64,000 nucleotides of DNA from CAHJXG01 sp965277495 (lineage in GTDB: Bacteria > Pseudomonadota > Alphaproteobacteria > Acetobacterales > Acetobacteraceae). This document shows positions 17,232-27,020 of this stretch, piece by piece. Every line of letters begins with the position of its first letter. Position 1 is the first letter of the stretch. The DNA lies in assembly GCA_965277495.1 (NCBI GenBank), contig OZ255824.1:2294001-2358000 (forward strand). The letters run 5' to 3'. The notes under the pieces are model-generated. The model was not told where the DNA came from. It did no database searches and saw only the letters and a list, made by a program, of their open reading frames with translations. The translations under genes were made by a program, and so were the position numbers.

Positions 17232-18293
17232 TCATGACCGGCGGCGCTGGTAGGCCAGGGCCGCCGCGCCGAGCAGCAGCACGCCAAGCCCGGCCCCGAT
17301 GCCGATCCGGGGCTGCGCCGGGCCGTCGTCGTCATCGGCCGGGCTGAACAGCGCGCCGGACGTGCCGGCCTGCACGGGCGTGCGCGACAAGGCAAGGCCG
17401 AACGCGCGCGCCATGATCCAACGGCCCAAACCCGGCGCAATCGCATAGGCAACCGGCACCAGTTTGGCGAGCGCGCCGACCGAAGTCTTGTCCTGCGGAT
17501 CCACCGCCACGCGGACGATCGCCCGGGCCACGTCCTCGGGCCGGTCCGGCGGGGTGGGGTGCAGCTCATGGCCGGTGTAGTTGGCGGCATGGCGCACGCC
17601 CGGCGTGTCGACGAAGCCCGGGTAAACGTCGCAGATGTGAATCTCGGGATAATCCTGCAGCTCGGCACGCAGGCTCTCCGAAAGGCCGCGCATGCCGAAC
17701 TTGCTGGCGGTGTAGCTCGCCGCCAGCGGGGTGCCCATGAACGCGCCGAAGCTGATGACGTTGATCAGCACCCCCTCGCCGCGGTCTTGGAACAGCGGCA
17801 ACGCCGCATGCGCGCCGTGCAGCGTGCCCAGCAGGTTGGTCTGGATGACCTGGTCGTGCGCCTCGACCGGGGTGTCGGTGAACGCGCCGACGGCGCCGAT
17901 GCCGGCGTTGTTGACCCAAACGTCCACCTTGCCATAGCGGCGCACGGCCGCCTGGGCCAAGGCACGCATCGCCACCGGGTCGGTCACGTTGGTCTCGATG
18001 TATTGCGCCTGCCCGCCGGCCCGCACGCACTCCTGCGCCAGTTCCGCGAGCCGTCCGCGCCGGCGGGAGGCCAGGGTCACGCTGGCGCCGCGCTCGGCGA
18101 AGGCCAACGCGGTGGCGCGTCCGATGCCGCTCGACGCGCCGGTGACCACCACGCTCATGTCCGTCAGGTTGTCCAAAGTGCCGCCCCCGATGATTGCCGC
18201 TGTCCCGCGTGCAGGGGGAACAGGAGGATGGGCCTCGGGTTCCATAGGCAGCGCCGGCGCGCCTTCGGCTGCGTCCACTTTGAGGCCAGTCAC
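17232..18293 (-). CDS. SDR family oxidoreductase with C-terminal membrane anchor
   Basis: This is a 353-residue short-chain dehydrogenase. The Rossmann entry VVVTGASSGIG is at about residues 48-58, NNAGIGAVGAF follows, and the catalytic Ser-Tyr-Lys set is in INVISFGAF and SYTASKFGM. Two features are unusual. An N-terminal extension of some 45 residues, rich in proline and alanine, precedes the domain. The C-terminus ends in a hydrophobic span (GIGAGLGVLLLGAAALAY) followed by QRRRS, which looks like a tail anchor in the inner membrane. Such long SDRs occur in Alphaproteobacteria with unknown substrates. It faces the LOV kinase gene across a short divergent spacer. Confidence 0.87.
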   Translation of the reverse strand: MTGLKVDAAEGAPALPMEPEAHPPVPPARGTAAIIGGGTLDNLTDMSVVVTGASSGIGRATALAFAERGASVTLASRRRGRLAELAQECVRAGGQAQYIETNVTDPVAMRALAQAAVRRYGKVDVWVNNAGIGAVGAFTDTPVEAHDQVIQTNLLGTLHGAHAALPLFQDRGEGVLINVISFGAFMGTPLAASYTASKFGMRGLSESLRAELQDYPEIHICDVYPGFVDTPGVRHAANYTGHELHPTPPDRPEDVARAIVRVAVDPQDKTSVGALAKLVPVAYAIAPGLGRWIMARAFGLALSRTPVQAGTSGALFSPADDDDGPAQPRIGIGAGLGVLLLGAAALAYQRRRS

Positions 18294-18407
18294 TCGCTCC
18301 GGTCACTCGCTATTGTCCGCTGGCCGGCTGGCGAGATGGTATGGACGCCTTTGTCTATCTGTCCTGCGACTGCGGCGTTTAAAGGAATACTGATTTGAGC
18401 GTGGCAA

Positions 18408-20615
18408 GTGTCCGCCAAGGCTGAAGTGCAGGACCTGTCCAACCTGCCCGGCAACCGGCCGGCGCCGTCCCGCTCCAGTTTGGCTGCATTGAGCCGGGAG
18501 ACGGCGCACGCCGGCGGCGAACTGGGGCGCCTGGATGGCGGCACCGACCCGTTCGCGGCGGCCGTACGGGCGTCGAGCATCCCGACGGTGATCGCCGATG
18601 CCCGCCAGCCAGACCGTCCGTTAGTGTTCGTGAACGACGCGTTCTGCCGGCTGACCGGCTATACGCGCAAGGAGGTTCTCGGCCGCAACTGCCGTTTCCT
18701 GCAGGGGCCGGCGACCGACCCGGCCGCCGTCGCGCGCATCCAAGCGGCCGTCGCCGCCGCCGAGCCGCTCGCCATCGACATCCGCAACTACCGCAAGAAC
18801 GGCGAGCCGTTCTGGAACCGGCTGATGCTCTCCCCGGTCTTGGACGCTGCCGAGGCGCTTGCCTACTACCTCGCCAGCCAGGTCGACGTCACGCTCGAGC
18901 GCGAGCGGCTGGTAGGCTTGGAGAACCGCAACGCGGCGCTCGTGATCGAGATTGCCGGCCGGCTGCGCGCCCAGCAGGAGAGCGAGGCGCTGTTCCGCGG
19001 CCTGGCCGACAACATCAGCCAGCTCACCTGGATGGCGCACCCGGACGGCACGATCTTTTGGTATAACCAGCGCTGGTGCGACTACACCGGCCTCACCCTG
19101 GAGCACATGCAGGGCGAGGGCTGGGCGGACGTGCAGCACCCGGAGCACATCGAGCGCGTGGTGGCCCGGTTCCATGCGGCCATCGCGGCGGGCCTGCCGT
19201 GGGAGGACACCTTCCCGCTCCGCCGCCACGACGGCGGCTACCGCTGGTTCCTCAGCCGCGCCCAGCCGATCCGGGACGCGGACGGACGGATCATGCGCTG
19301 GTTCGGCACCAACACCGACATCACGGAACAGCGCGAGGCCGAGGCCCTGCTCGAAGCGCGCGTGGCCGAGCGCACGGCGGCGCTGACGCAGGCGATCGGC
19401 GCGCTGCATGACGAGGTGCTGGAGCGCGAACAGGCCGAGGAGAAGCTGCGGCAGGCGCAGAAGATGGAGGCGGTGGGCCAGCTTACCGGTGGCATCGCGC
19501 ACGACTTCAACAACATGCTGCAGGCGATCGGCGGCAGCCTGGAGCTGATGCGGCGCCGGGTCGAGCAGGGGCGGCCGGAGGAGGCCGGGCGGTTCGTCGA
19601 GGCGGCGGCGCAGGTGGTGAGCCGGGCGACGGGGCTGACCCATCGGCTGCTCGCCTTCGCCCGGCGCCAGACGCTGCAGCCCAAGCCCATCAACCTCAAC
19701 GAGCTCGTCGGTGGCGTCGCCGACCTGATCCGGCGCACGGTGGGCCACGCCATCACGGTCGAGCTGCGCCTGCACGACGGCAGTTGGCCGGTGCTGTGCG
19801 ACGGCAACCAACTGGAAAACGCGCTGCTGAACCTTGCCATCAACGCCCGCGACGCCATGCCGGCGGGGGGCGCCCTTGTCATCGGGACCGCAATGCTGAC
19901 GCTTGGCCCGGCGGACGTGGCCGGCCATGAAGGGGCGGCGCCGGGCGATTACGTCGAGATCTCGGTCGCCGACACCGGCGCGGGCATGGACGAGGTGACC
20001 CGGGCGCGCGCCTTCGAACCGTTTTTCACCACGAAACCGCTCGGGCAAGGGACGGGGCTCGGCCTATCGCAGCTCTACGGCTTCGTGCGGCAAACCGGCG
20101 GCTTGGTGCGGCTGGAGAGCGCGCCGGGCCAGGGCACGACGGTCCGCCTGCTGTTGCCCCGCCATGCGGAGGCGGAACCCGAGGCTGCCGATGCCCAACG
20201 CCCCGTCGCCGAGGCCGTTGCCAACGTAGCTGGCGGGATCGGCGGGACGGTCCTGGTCGTCGAGGACGAGGACGCCGTCCGTGCGGTCCTGGCCGAGATC
20301 CTGCGGGAGCAGGGCTGCCGCGTGCTGGAGGCGTGCGATGGTTCGGCCGGGTTGCGCGTGCTGCAGTCGGGTGAGCGCATCGACGCGCTGGTGACCGATG
20401 TCGGCCTGCCCGGGCTGAACGGACGGCAGCTCGCCGATGCCGCGCGGGAGTGCTGGCCGGACCTGCCGGTGCTGCTGACTACAGGCTACGCCGGGGGCGC
20501 GGTCGAGGAGGCGCTGCCGGCCGGCATGGAGGTGATCGGCAAGCCGTTCGCGCTGGATGCGCTCGCGCTGCGGGTCCGCGCCATGGTCGAGGCCAGGCCA
20601 AAGAATACGCCTTAG
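18408..20615 (+). CDS. LOV-domain blue-light hybrid histidine kinase
   Basis: This 735-residue sensor kinase starts with a LOV domain whose GRNCRFLQG motif (Cys95) is the flavin-adduct cysteine, so blue-light sensing through FMN is expected. A second PAS domain (about 190-310) follows, then a coiled coil and a HisKA domain with GGIAHDFNN (His365). An HATPase domain follows with NLAINARDAMP and DTGAGMD and the G-rich TGLGLS. The C-terminal receiver has phospho-acceptor Asp664 in VTDVGLPG. No membrane segment is seen, so it is cytoplasmic. The start is GTG 18408, the only in-frame choice after a stop at 18396. No ribosome-binding site is strong. Its output partner is unknown. Confidence 0.92.
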   Translation: MSAKAEVQDLSNLPGNRPAPSRSSLAALSRETAHAGGELGRLDGGTDPFAAAVRASSIPTVIADARQPDRPLVFVNDAFCRLTGYTRKEVLGRNCRFLQGPATDPAAVARIQAAVAAAEPLAIDIRNYRKNGEPFWNRLMLSPVLDAAEALAYYLASQVDVTLERERLVGLENRNAALVIEIAGRLRAQQESEALFRGLADNISQLTWMAHPDGTIFWYNQRWCDYTGLTLEHMQGEGWADVQHPEHIERVVARFHAAIAAGLPWEDTFPLRRHDGGYRWFLSRAQPIRDADGRIMRWFGTNTDITEQREAEALLEARVAERTAALTQAIGALHDEVLEREQAEEKLRQAQKMEAVGQLTGGIAHDFNNMLQAIGGSLELMRRRVEQGRPEEAGRFVEAAAQVVSRATGLTHRLLAFARRQTLQPKPINLNELVGGVADLIRRTVGHAITVELRLHDGSWPVLCDGNQLENALLNLAINARDAMPAGGALVIGTAMLTLGPADVAGHEGAAPGDYVEISVADTGAGMDEVTRARAFEPFFTTKPLGQGTGLGLSQLYGFVRQTGGLVRLESAPGQGTTVRLLLPRHAEAEPEAADAQRPVAEAVANVAGGIGGTVLVVEDEDAVRAVLAEILREQGCRVLEACDGSAGLRVLQSGERIDALVTDVGLPGLNGRQLADAARECWPDLPVLLTTGYAGGAVEEALPAGMEVIGKPFALDALALRVRAMVEARPKNTP

Positions 20616-20663
20616 CGCCAAACCTTTGCCATTCAGCCGCGCTTCCTTACCCGGAGGAGACGC

Positions 20664-22646
20664 ATGGCCAACGACCGCAAGTCGCTCGCCCTGGTGGCGT
20701 TCGGCGCCCTAGGCGTGGTGTTCGGCGACATCGGCACCAGCCCGCTCTACGCGGTGCGGCAAGTGTTCCATGACACCCCCGGTTTTGCCCATGAACCCAG
20801 CGCCATCCTGGGCGTCCTGTCGCTGATCCTGTGGTCGATCATCCTGGTCGTGTGCGTCAAGTACGTGGGTTTCGTGATACGCGCCGACCATGACGGCGAG
20901 GGCGGCACCCTTGCCATGCTCGGCCTGATCCACGCCCGCTCGGAGCCGTCGCAGAATCAGACCCGCGACGAGATGCCGTCCGATGCCGAGTTGAAACAGC
21001 AGGAGGCGAAACAGGACGGCAACGCTTCGAAAACTGCCGAATCACGCGCCCCCGACCCCGCGCGGCCCAAGCCTGCACAGCGCGACCGCCCGGACGTCCT
21101 TACTCTGCTCGCTTTGTTCGCCTCCGCCCTGCTGTTCGGCGACGGCATGATCACGCCCGCCATCTCCGTGCTCTCCGCCGTCGAGGGCCTCAAGTTCGCC
21201 ACCCCAGTGTTCGAGCCGGCGGTCCTGCCGCTTTCGGTGATCATCCTTGCGGGCCTGTTCGCGTTCCAAAGCGGCGGCACCGAGCGCGTGGCCAAGCTGT
21301 TCGCCCCGGTGATGCTGGCCTGGTTCACCGCAATCGGCGTCGTCGGCCTGGTCGCCACCATCCGCCACCCGGCGGTGCTGGCCGCGTTCAACCCCGCACA
21401 CGGCGCACGCTTCCTCACCGGGCACGGCTGGACCGGCTTCGCCACGCTGGGCGCCGTCGTGCTCGCATTTTCCGGGGTCGAGGCATTGTTCGCCGACCTC
21501 GGGCAGTTCGGACGCCGCCCGATCGCGCTTTCCTGGTATTGCGTGGTGCTGCCCGGCCTGCTGCTCAACTACCTGGGCCAGGGCGGCCACGTGCTCGACG
21601 ACCCGAAATCCGCCGCCGAGCCGTTCTTCTCCCTGGTGCCGCACTGGGCCATCTACCCGATGGTCGCGCTGTCCACCGCCGCCGCCGTGATCGCCAGCCA
21701 GGCGTTGATCTCCGGCGCGTTCTCGCTGACGCAGCAGATCGTCAACATGGGCTATGCGCCGCGCTATTCCATCCGCCACACCGCCGCCGACGCCATGGGG
21801 CAGGTCTACATGCCCGTGGTCAACGGCATCCTCGCGGTCGGCTGCATCGGCATCGTGCTCATGTTCCGCAGTTCGGACGCACTCGGCGGCGCCTATGGCC
21901 TGGCGGTCGTCGGCACCATGACCATCACCTCGATCGTGTATTTCGTGGTGCTGCGCAGGGTCTGGGGCTGGCGGCTCGCCGTTGCCGCCCCGCTGGTCGG
22001 CGGCTTCCTGGTGGTCGAGGCCGCGTTCCTGATCGCCAACCTGGCCAAGCTGCTGTCCGGCGCCTGGCTGCCGCTCGTTATCGCGCTGGCGCTGTTCGGG
22101 ATCATGGCGGTCTGGACCGACGGGCGCGCCCGCTACCGCCGCGCCATCGCCGGCCGGGGCATTCCGGTCGAGCGGTTCTGCGGCATGATGCCGGCCGGGA
22201 CGGACAGGAGCGGCGGGATCGCGGTCTTTCTCACCGGCGACTTCGACACCGTCCCGCTCGTCGGCCGCAACTCCTGGCTGCTCGATAACGTCCGCGGCAA
22301 GCGTGTGCTGCTGCTCAAGGTGGAAATCGCCGATGCGCCCTACGTGCCGGACGCCCGCCGCGTCGATGTCGGACGCGTCCGCGACGGCATCACGCGCGCC
22401 ATCGTCCGCTTCGGCTTCATGGAGATTCCCGACGTGGGCGGCGTCATGCTGAAGGCGCTGCCCTCCGATTGGAAGGAGGCGGTGTTCTTCCTGCCGCAGC
22501 CGGCCGCAACCGGCCGGGGCGGCCTGTTGCGGCGCTGGCGCTCCCGGGTTTTCCTGTTCCTCGGCGACACAGGATTGTCGCCGGTCGAGTTCTTCCACAT
22601 CCCGCCGGAGCAGACCGTGGCGATTGGGCTGAAAGTCGACGGCTGA
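20664..22646 (+). CDS. kup: Potassium uptake permease Kup
   Basis: This is a 660-residue K+:H+ symporter of the KUP/HAK/KT family in the inner membrane. The N-terminal GALGVVFGDIGTSPLYAVR is the family signature, and FGDGMITPAISVLSAVEGL follows at the expected place. About 12 membrane spans and a soluble C-terminal domain are present. The hydrophilic stretch between spans 2 and 3 is long (roughly 50 residues, rich in Glu, Lys, Ala and Pro), probably a species-specific loop. GGAGGAGACGC precedes the ATG. It follows the LOV kinase by 48 bases and may be read with it. Confidence 0.95.
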   Translation: MANDRKSLALVAFGALGVVFGDIGTSPLYAVRQVFHDTPGFAHEPSAILGVLSLILWSIILVVCVKYVGFVIRADHDGEGGTLAMLGLIHARSEPSQNQTRDEMPSDAELKQQEAKQDGNASKTAESRAPDPARPKPAQRDRPDVLTLLALFASALLFGDGMITPAISVLSAVEGLKFATPVFEPAVLPLSVIILAGLFAFQSGGTERVAKLFAPVMLAWFTAIGVVGLVATIRHPAVLAAFNPAHGARFLTGHGWTGFATLGAVVLAFSGVEALFADLGQFGRRPIALSWYCVVLPGLLLNYLGQGGHVLDDPKSAAEPFFSLVPHWAIYPMVALSTAAAVIASQALISGAFSLTQQIVNMGYAPRYSIRHTAADAMGQVYMPVVNGILAVGCIGIVLMFRSSDALGGAYGLAVVGTMTITSIVYFVVLRRVWGWRLAVAAPLVGGFLVVEAAFLIANLAKLLSGAWLPLVIALALFGIMAVWTDGRARYRRAIAGRGIPVERFCGMMPAGTDRSGGIAVFLTGDFDTVPLVGRNSWLLDNVRGKRVLLLKVEIADAPYVPDARRVDVGRVRDGITRAIVRFGFMEIPDVGGVMLKALPSDWKEAVFFLPQPAATGRGGLLRRWRSRVFLFLGDTGLSPVEFFHIPPEQTVAIGLKVDG

Positions 22647-22676
22647 GCGCCGCGGCGGGCAGCGACGCAGCCGCCG

Positions 22677-23876
22677 TCAGTGCTCGCCTGGCGAAGCGGC
22701 CACGACTTCGACCGCCATCCCCGGCTTCAGCTTCTGCAACTGGTCGGTGATCACCCGCTCCCCAGCCTTCAACCCATCGGTCACGACGATATCGCCGCCG
22801 TCGCTGTCACCCAGCTTGACGATGCGTTGATCCACTTTGCCGTCGGCGCCCGCGATCATCAGGAACCGGCCGATCTGCGCCGCGCCCACCGCCGTTTGCG
22901 GCACCAGCAGCGCGCCCTCCTGGTCGCCCAAATGCAGCCGCGCCGTCACGTACTGCCCGGGCAGCAGCACGCGGTCCGGGTTGGCGATCGTGGCGCGCAC
23001 CAGGATCGTGCCGGTCGCGCGGTCCACCTGGTTGTCGATGAACGTGACCGGCCCCGAGTGGCCCGGCGCCGCAGCGCCCACCGCCACCGCCGTTTGGATC
23101 GGCGCACGGGCCTGCGTGCGGGTGATGGCGTCGAGGTCAGCCTCCGCCGGGTTCAGGCTGACGTAGATGGGGTCGAGCTGGACCAGCGTGTTCAGCGTCG
23201 ACCCGGCAACGCTGATCAGGCTGCCCTCAAACACCTGGGTGCGGCTGAGGCGCCCGGCGAAAGGCGCGGTGATCTCGGTCCGGCCCAGGTTCAGGGACGC
23301 TTGCTGCAGCGCCGCCACGCTGCTGGCCAGGGTCGCCTGCCCTTGGCGGAAGGTGCTGTTCGATTGGTCGAACGCATCATGCGACACCCAGCCATCGCGC
23401 GCCAGGGCGCCGTTGCGCCCCTTGCTGACCCGCGAATAGTCGAGGCTTGCCTGCGATTGCTCCAGCACTCCTTTCGCCTGGGCCAGGGATGCCTGGTAAT
23501 CCTCCGCGTCGATGCGATAGAGCAGCGCGCCCGGCTCCACGTCCGCCCCGTCGGCCGCACCCTGCTTGAGCAGGTAACCGGTGACGCGGGCCTGGATGGC
23601 GACCGACTTGATCGCCTCGGTCAGCGCGGGATAGCTGCGGTAAACCGCGACGGTGCGCGGCGCGATCGTGAGCGCCTGCACCTTGAACGGCGGCGGCGGC
23701 GGGGGGGCCGGCGGCGTGCGGTGCGCATACTGCCACCAGCCGCCGCCAGCGCCGGCCACGACCAGAACGGCCAAGCCAGCCCAAAGCAGCCCGTGGCGTT
23801 TCCGCCCGGACCGATACGGCTCAGGCGCGACTGGCGGCCCGAGGAGTTCAGCTTGGTGCGAGGGGGCGTCGAGCAT
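22677..23876 (-). CDS. RND efflux periplasmic adaptor (membrane fusion protein)
   Basis: This 399-residue protein is the membrane-fusion subunit of a tripartite RND efflux pump. It has one N-terminal membrane span (GLLWAGLAVLVVAGAGGGWW) and a proline run. Then come a barrel-sandwich/lipoyl half (IQARVTGYLLKQGAADGADV), a coiled-coil hairpin, the second lipoyl half (GRTEITAPFAGRLSR), and beta-barrel and membrane-proximal domains (DNQVDRATGTILVRATI, LLPGQYVTARL). ATG 23876 lies 4 bases after the pump stop codon, so the two are one operon. The adaptor is downstream of the pump, reversed from the usual order. No outer-membrane factor gene is nearby. Confidence 0.92.
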   Translation of the reverse strand: MLDAPSHQAELLGPPVAPEPYRSGRKRHGLLWAGLAVLVVAGAGGGWWQYAHRTPPAPPPPPPFKVQALTIAPRTVAVYRSYPALTEAIKSVAIQARVTGYLLKQGAADGADVEPGALLYRIDAEDYQASLAQAKGVLEQSQASLDYSRVSKGRNGALARDGWVSHDAFDQSNSTFRQGQATLASSVAALQQASLNLGRTEITAPFAGRLSRTQVFEGSLISVAGSTLNTLVQLDPIYVSLNPAEADLDAITRTQARAPIQTAVAVGAAAPGHSGPVTFIDNQVDRATGTILVRATIANPDRVLLPGQYVTARLHLGDQEGALLVPQTAVGAAQIGRFLMIAGADGKVDQRIVKLGDSDGGDIVVTDGLKAGERVITDQLQKLKPGMAVEVVAASPGEH

Positions 23877-23880
23877 CACA

Positions 23881-26800
23881 TCACTCCGCCGGGGCCGCGA
23901 TGGCCGCTGGATCAGGCTTCGGCTCACGGCGCTCGCGCAGGCGCTCGATGGCCACATAAAACACTGGCGTGAACACCAGCCCGAACACGACGGCCGCCAG
24001 CATCCCGCCGACGACGGTCGTGCCGAGCGACTGCCGGCTTGCGGCGCCCGCGCCGCTCGCAAATGCCAGCGGCAAGACGCCGAGGATGAATGCGAACGCC
24101 GTCATCAGGATGGGCCGCAGCCGCAGCTTCGCCGCCTGCATCGCGGCTTCGAGGATGCCGCTGCCTTCCTCCCGCAGCCGCTTGGCGAACTCGACGATCA
24201 GGATGGCATTCTTGGCTGAAAGGCCGATCAGCATCACCAGGCCGATCTCGCCATACACGTCGAGCTCGATGCCGCGCAGCCACAACGCCAGCAGGGCGCC
24301 GAACAGGGCGAACGGCACCGCGAGCAGGACCATGAACGGCATCGACCAGCTCTCGTATTGGGCGGCGAGCGACAGGAACACGAACACGAACGCCAGCCCA
24401 AACACCAACACCGTGGCCGACCCGGCTTGAAGCTGCTGGTAGGTCACTCCGGTCCATTCGAAGCCAAACCCCTCGGGCAGCACGGACGTTGCCCGTTGCA
24501 TCGCCTCGATGGCTTGGCCGGAGCTGGCGCCCGCAGCCGGCGAGCCGTTGATCTGCGCCGAACCGTATAGGTTGTAGTGCGGCACGGTCGGCGGACCCGT
24601 CGTCGGCTGCAGCGTGCCGATCGTGGTGAGCGGCACCAAGCCGCCGGTGGCGGTCCGCACATACAGCCGCGCAAGGTCCTGGGGGCCAGAGCGCGAGTCG
24701 CCCTCCGCCTGCATCGTCACGTGGAACGTGCGCCCGAACAGGTTGAAGTCGTTCACGTACAGCGAACCCAGGTAGATCTGCATGGTCGTGAACACGTCCG
24801 AGAGGCTGAGCCCCAGCTCCTTCGCTTTCGGACGGTCGAGCATGAAGTTCAACTGCGGCGTCGACGCGCCGAACGTCGTCAGCAATCCCTGCGGGTTCAG
24901 TTCCGGCTGCTTGCGCGCCTCGGCCAGCAGCGCCTGCGTTGCGGCATCGAGCGCGACGGCCCCCTTGCCGGTCAGGTCCTCCACCTCGAACTCGAAGCCG
25001 CCCGTGGTGCCGAGGCCCGGGATGGCGGGCGGATTGAAGCTGAGCGCGATGGCGCCGGGCAGCCCCAACAGCTTGGGCCTGAGAGCGTCGACGATGGCCT
25101 GCGCCGACTGGTCCTTGCCGGGCCGCTCCGCCCATGGCTTCAGGATCGCGAAGGCGGCCGCACTGTTCGGCTGCTGCGAGTTGGCCAGGAAGTTGAGCCC
25201 GGTGATCTGGATCACGTCGTCCACCTCGGGCCGCTGCTTCACGATCTCCCGCACCTGCTCGACCACGGCCTCCGTCCGCGGGAGCGCGGCGCCGTCTGGC
25301 AACTGGATGACGATGAAAAAGTATCCCTGGTCCTCCGACGGCACGAACGACGTTGGGATGCGCAATGAGATCAGGTAGGTCGCGCCGATCGTGCACCCGA
25401 GCAACACGAACATCAGCGGCCACAGCCGCGCGGTCGTGCGGACGGACCGGCCGAACCGCTCCGCCAGCCAGGCGAACCCGTCATTGAACTTGCGGAACGC
25501 CCACGGCTTCTCGCCCGTCGGCGGCTTGAGCAGGATCGCGCACAGCGCCGGGCTGAGCGTCAGCGAGTTGAAGGCCGACAGCAGGACCGAAAAGGCGATC
25601 GTGAGCGCGAACTGCCGGTAAAGCTGCCCGGTGATGCCCGGCAGGAACGCCACCGGCACGAACACCGCCATCAGCACCGCCGTCGTCGCGACGATGGGGC
25701 CGGTCACTTCCTTCATTGCCGCCTTTGCTGCGTCCAGCGGCTTTTTGCCGTTCTCGAGCTGGCGCTCGACATTTTCCACCACGACGATCGCGTCGTCGAC
25801 CACCAGCCCGATCGCGAGCACGAGGCCGAGCAGGCTGACGATGTTGATGGAGAACCCGGCCACCTTCATCGCCGCCAGCGTGCCGATCAACGACACCGGG
25901 ATGGCGATCGCCGGGATCAGCGTCGTCCGCCAGCCCTGCAGGAACACGAAGACGACGATGAACACGAGCACCATCGCCTCGGCCAGCGTGATGACCACCT
26001 CGTGCAGCGACGCCGAAACGAACATGGTCGTGTCGTACTTGATTTCGTAATCGACGCCCGGAGGGAACCGTGGCTTCATCGCCTCCATCTTCGCCCGCAC
26101 CGCTTTGTCGAGCGCCAGCGCATTTGCGCCCGGCAACTGATACACGGCCATGATGACCGTCGGCTTGTCGCCGATGTAGGCGTTCGAGTTGTAGGTCAGG
26201 GCGCCCAGCTCCACCCGGCCCAGGTCGCGGATGCGCACCATGGCGGTCCTGCCGCCGCCCGCGCGCACGATGATGTCTTCGAATTGTTTCACGTCGGACA
26301 AGCGGCCGAGCGTGTTGACCTCCAGCGCGAAGCCTGGCTGGCTGGCGATGGCGCCTGCCCGAGCGTGCCGGACGCCACCTGCAGGTTCTGCTCCTGGATC
26401 GCGAACTGAACGTCGGTCGCGGTCACGCCCAGCTCGGCCAGCCGCGCCGGGGTCAGCCAGATGCGCATCGAGTAGCGCTTCTCGCCAAAGATCGCCACGT
26501 CGCTCGTGCCCGGCAGGCGCTTCAGCGGGTCGACGAGCTGAAGGTAGGCGTAGTTGCTCAGCGTGAGCGGATCGACCGATCCGTCGGGCGAAACCAGGTT
26601 CACCATCAGGGTAAAGTTCGGCTGCTTTTTCTGGATATTGACGCCGCTGAGGGTGACGATCGCCGGGAGGGCCCCGCTCGCCGTCGAAACCCGGTTCTGC
26701 ACGTCGACCGCCCCGATGTCGATGTCGTAGCCGACCTTGAAGGTGACGGTGATGGTGGATGTGCCGTCATTGGCGCTGACGGACGACATGTAGGACATGC

Positions 26801-27020
26801 CTTCGACGCCGTTGATCACCGTTTCCAGCACGGTGGTGACGGTTTGCGCCACCGTCTCCGCGCTCGCGCCGCCATAGGTTGCGGTGACGACGACTTGCGG
26901 GGGCGTGACGTCGGGGAACTGGCCAACCGGAAGCAACTCGTAGCTGACCAATCCGGCGAGGACCATGATGATCGCGATGACGGACGAGAAGACCGGACGG
27001 GTGATGAAGAATTCGACCAT
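23881..27020 (-). pseudogene. RND efflux pump permease (HAE1/AcrB type), frameshifted
   Basis: Two reading frames together make one AcrB-like pump of about 1046 residues. The first (27020 down to about 26345) starts MVEFFITRPVFSSVIAIIMV and holds the first membrane span and porter subdomains up to ASGTLGQAPSPASQ. The second (to 23881) resumes with GFALEVNTLGRLSDVKQFED and holds the remaining porter domains, the VDDAIVVVENVER motif of span 4, and a full second half. The frame changes near 26340-26350 inside three tandem GCCA copies; adding one base, or one GCCA unit, restores it. Either the gene is inactive, or this is a sequencing error. The downstream adaptor gene is intact. Confidence 0.88.

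Noticed and set aside
23881..27020. Reading the RND pump as two separate genes
   Set aside because: The two parts are collinear pieces of one AcrB-like protein and meet without a gap, so a frameshift explains them better.
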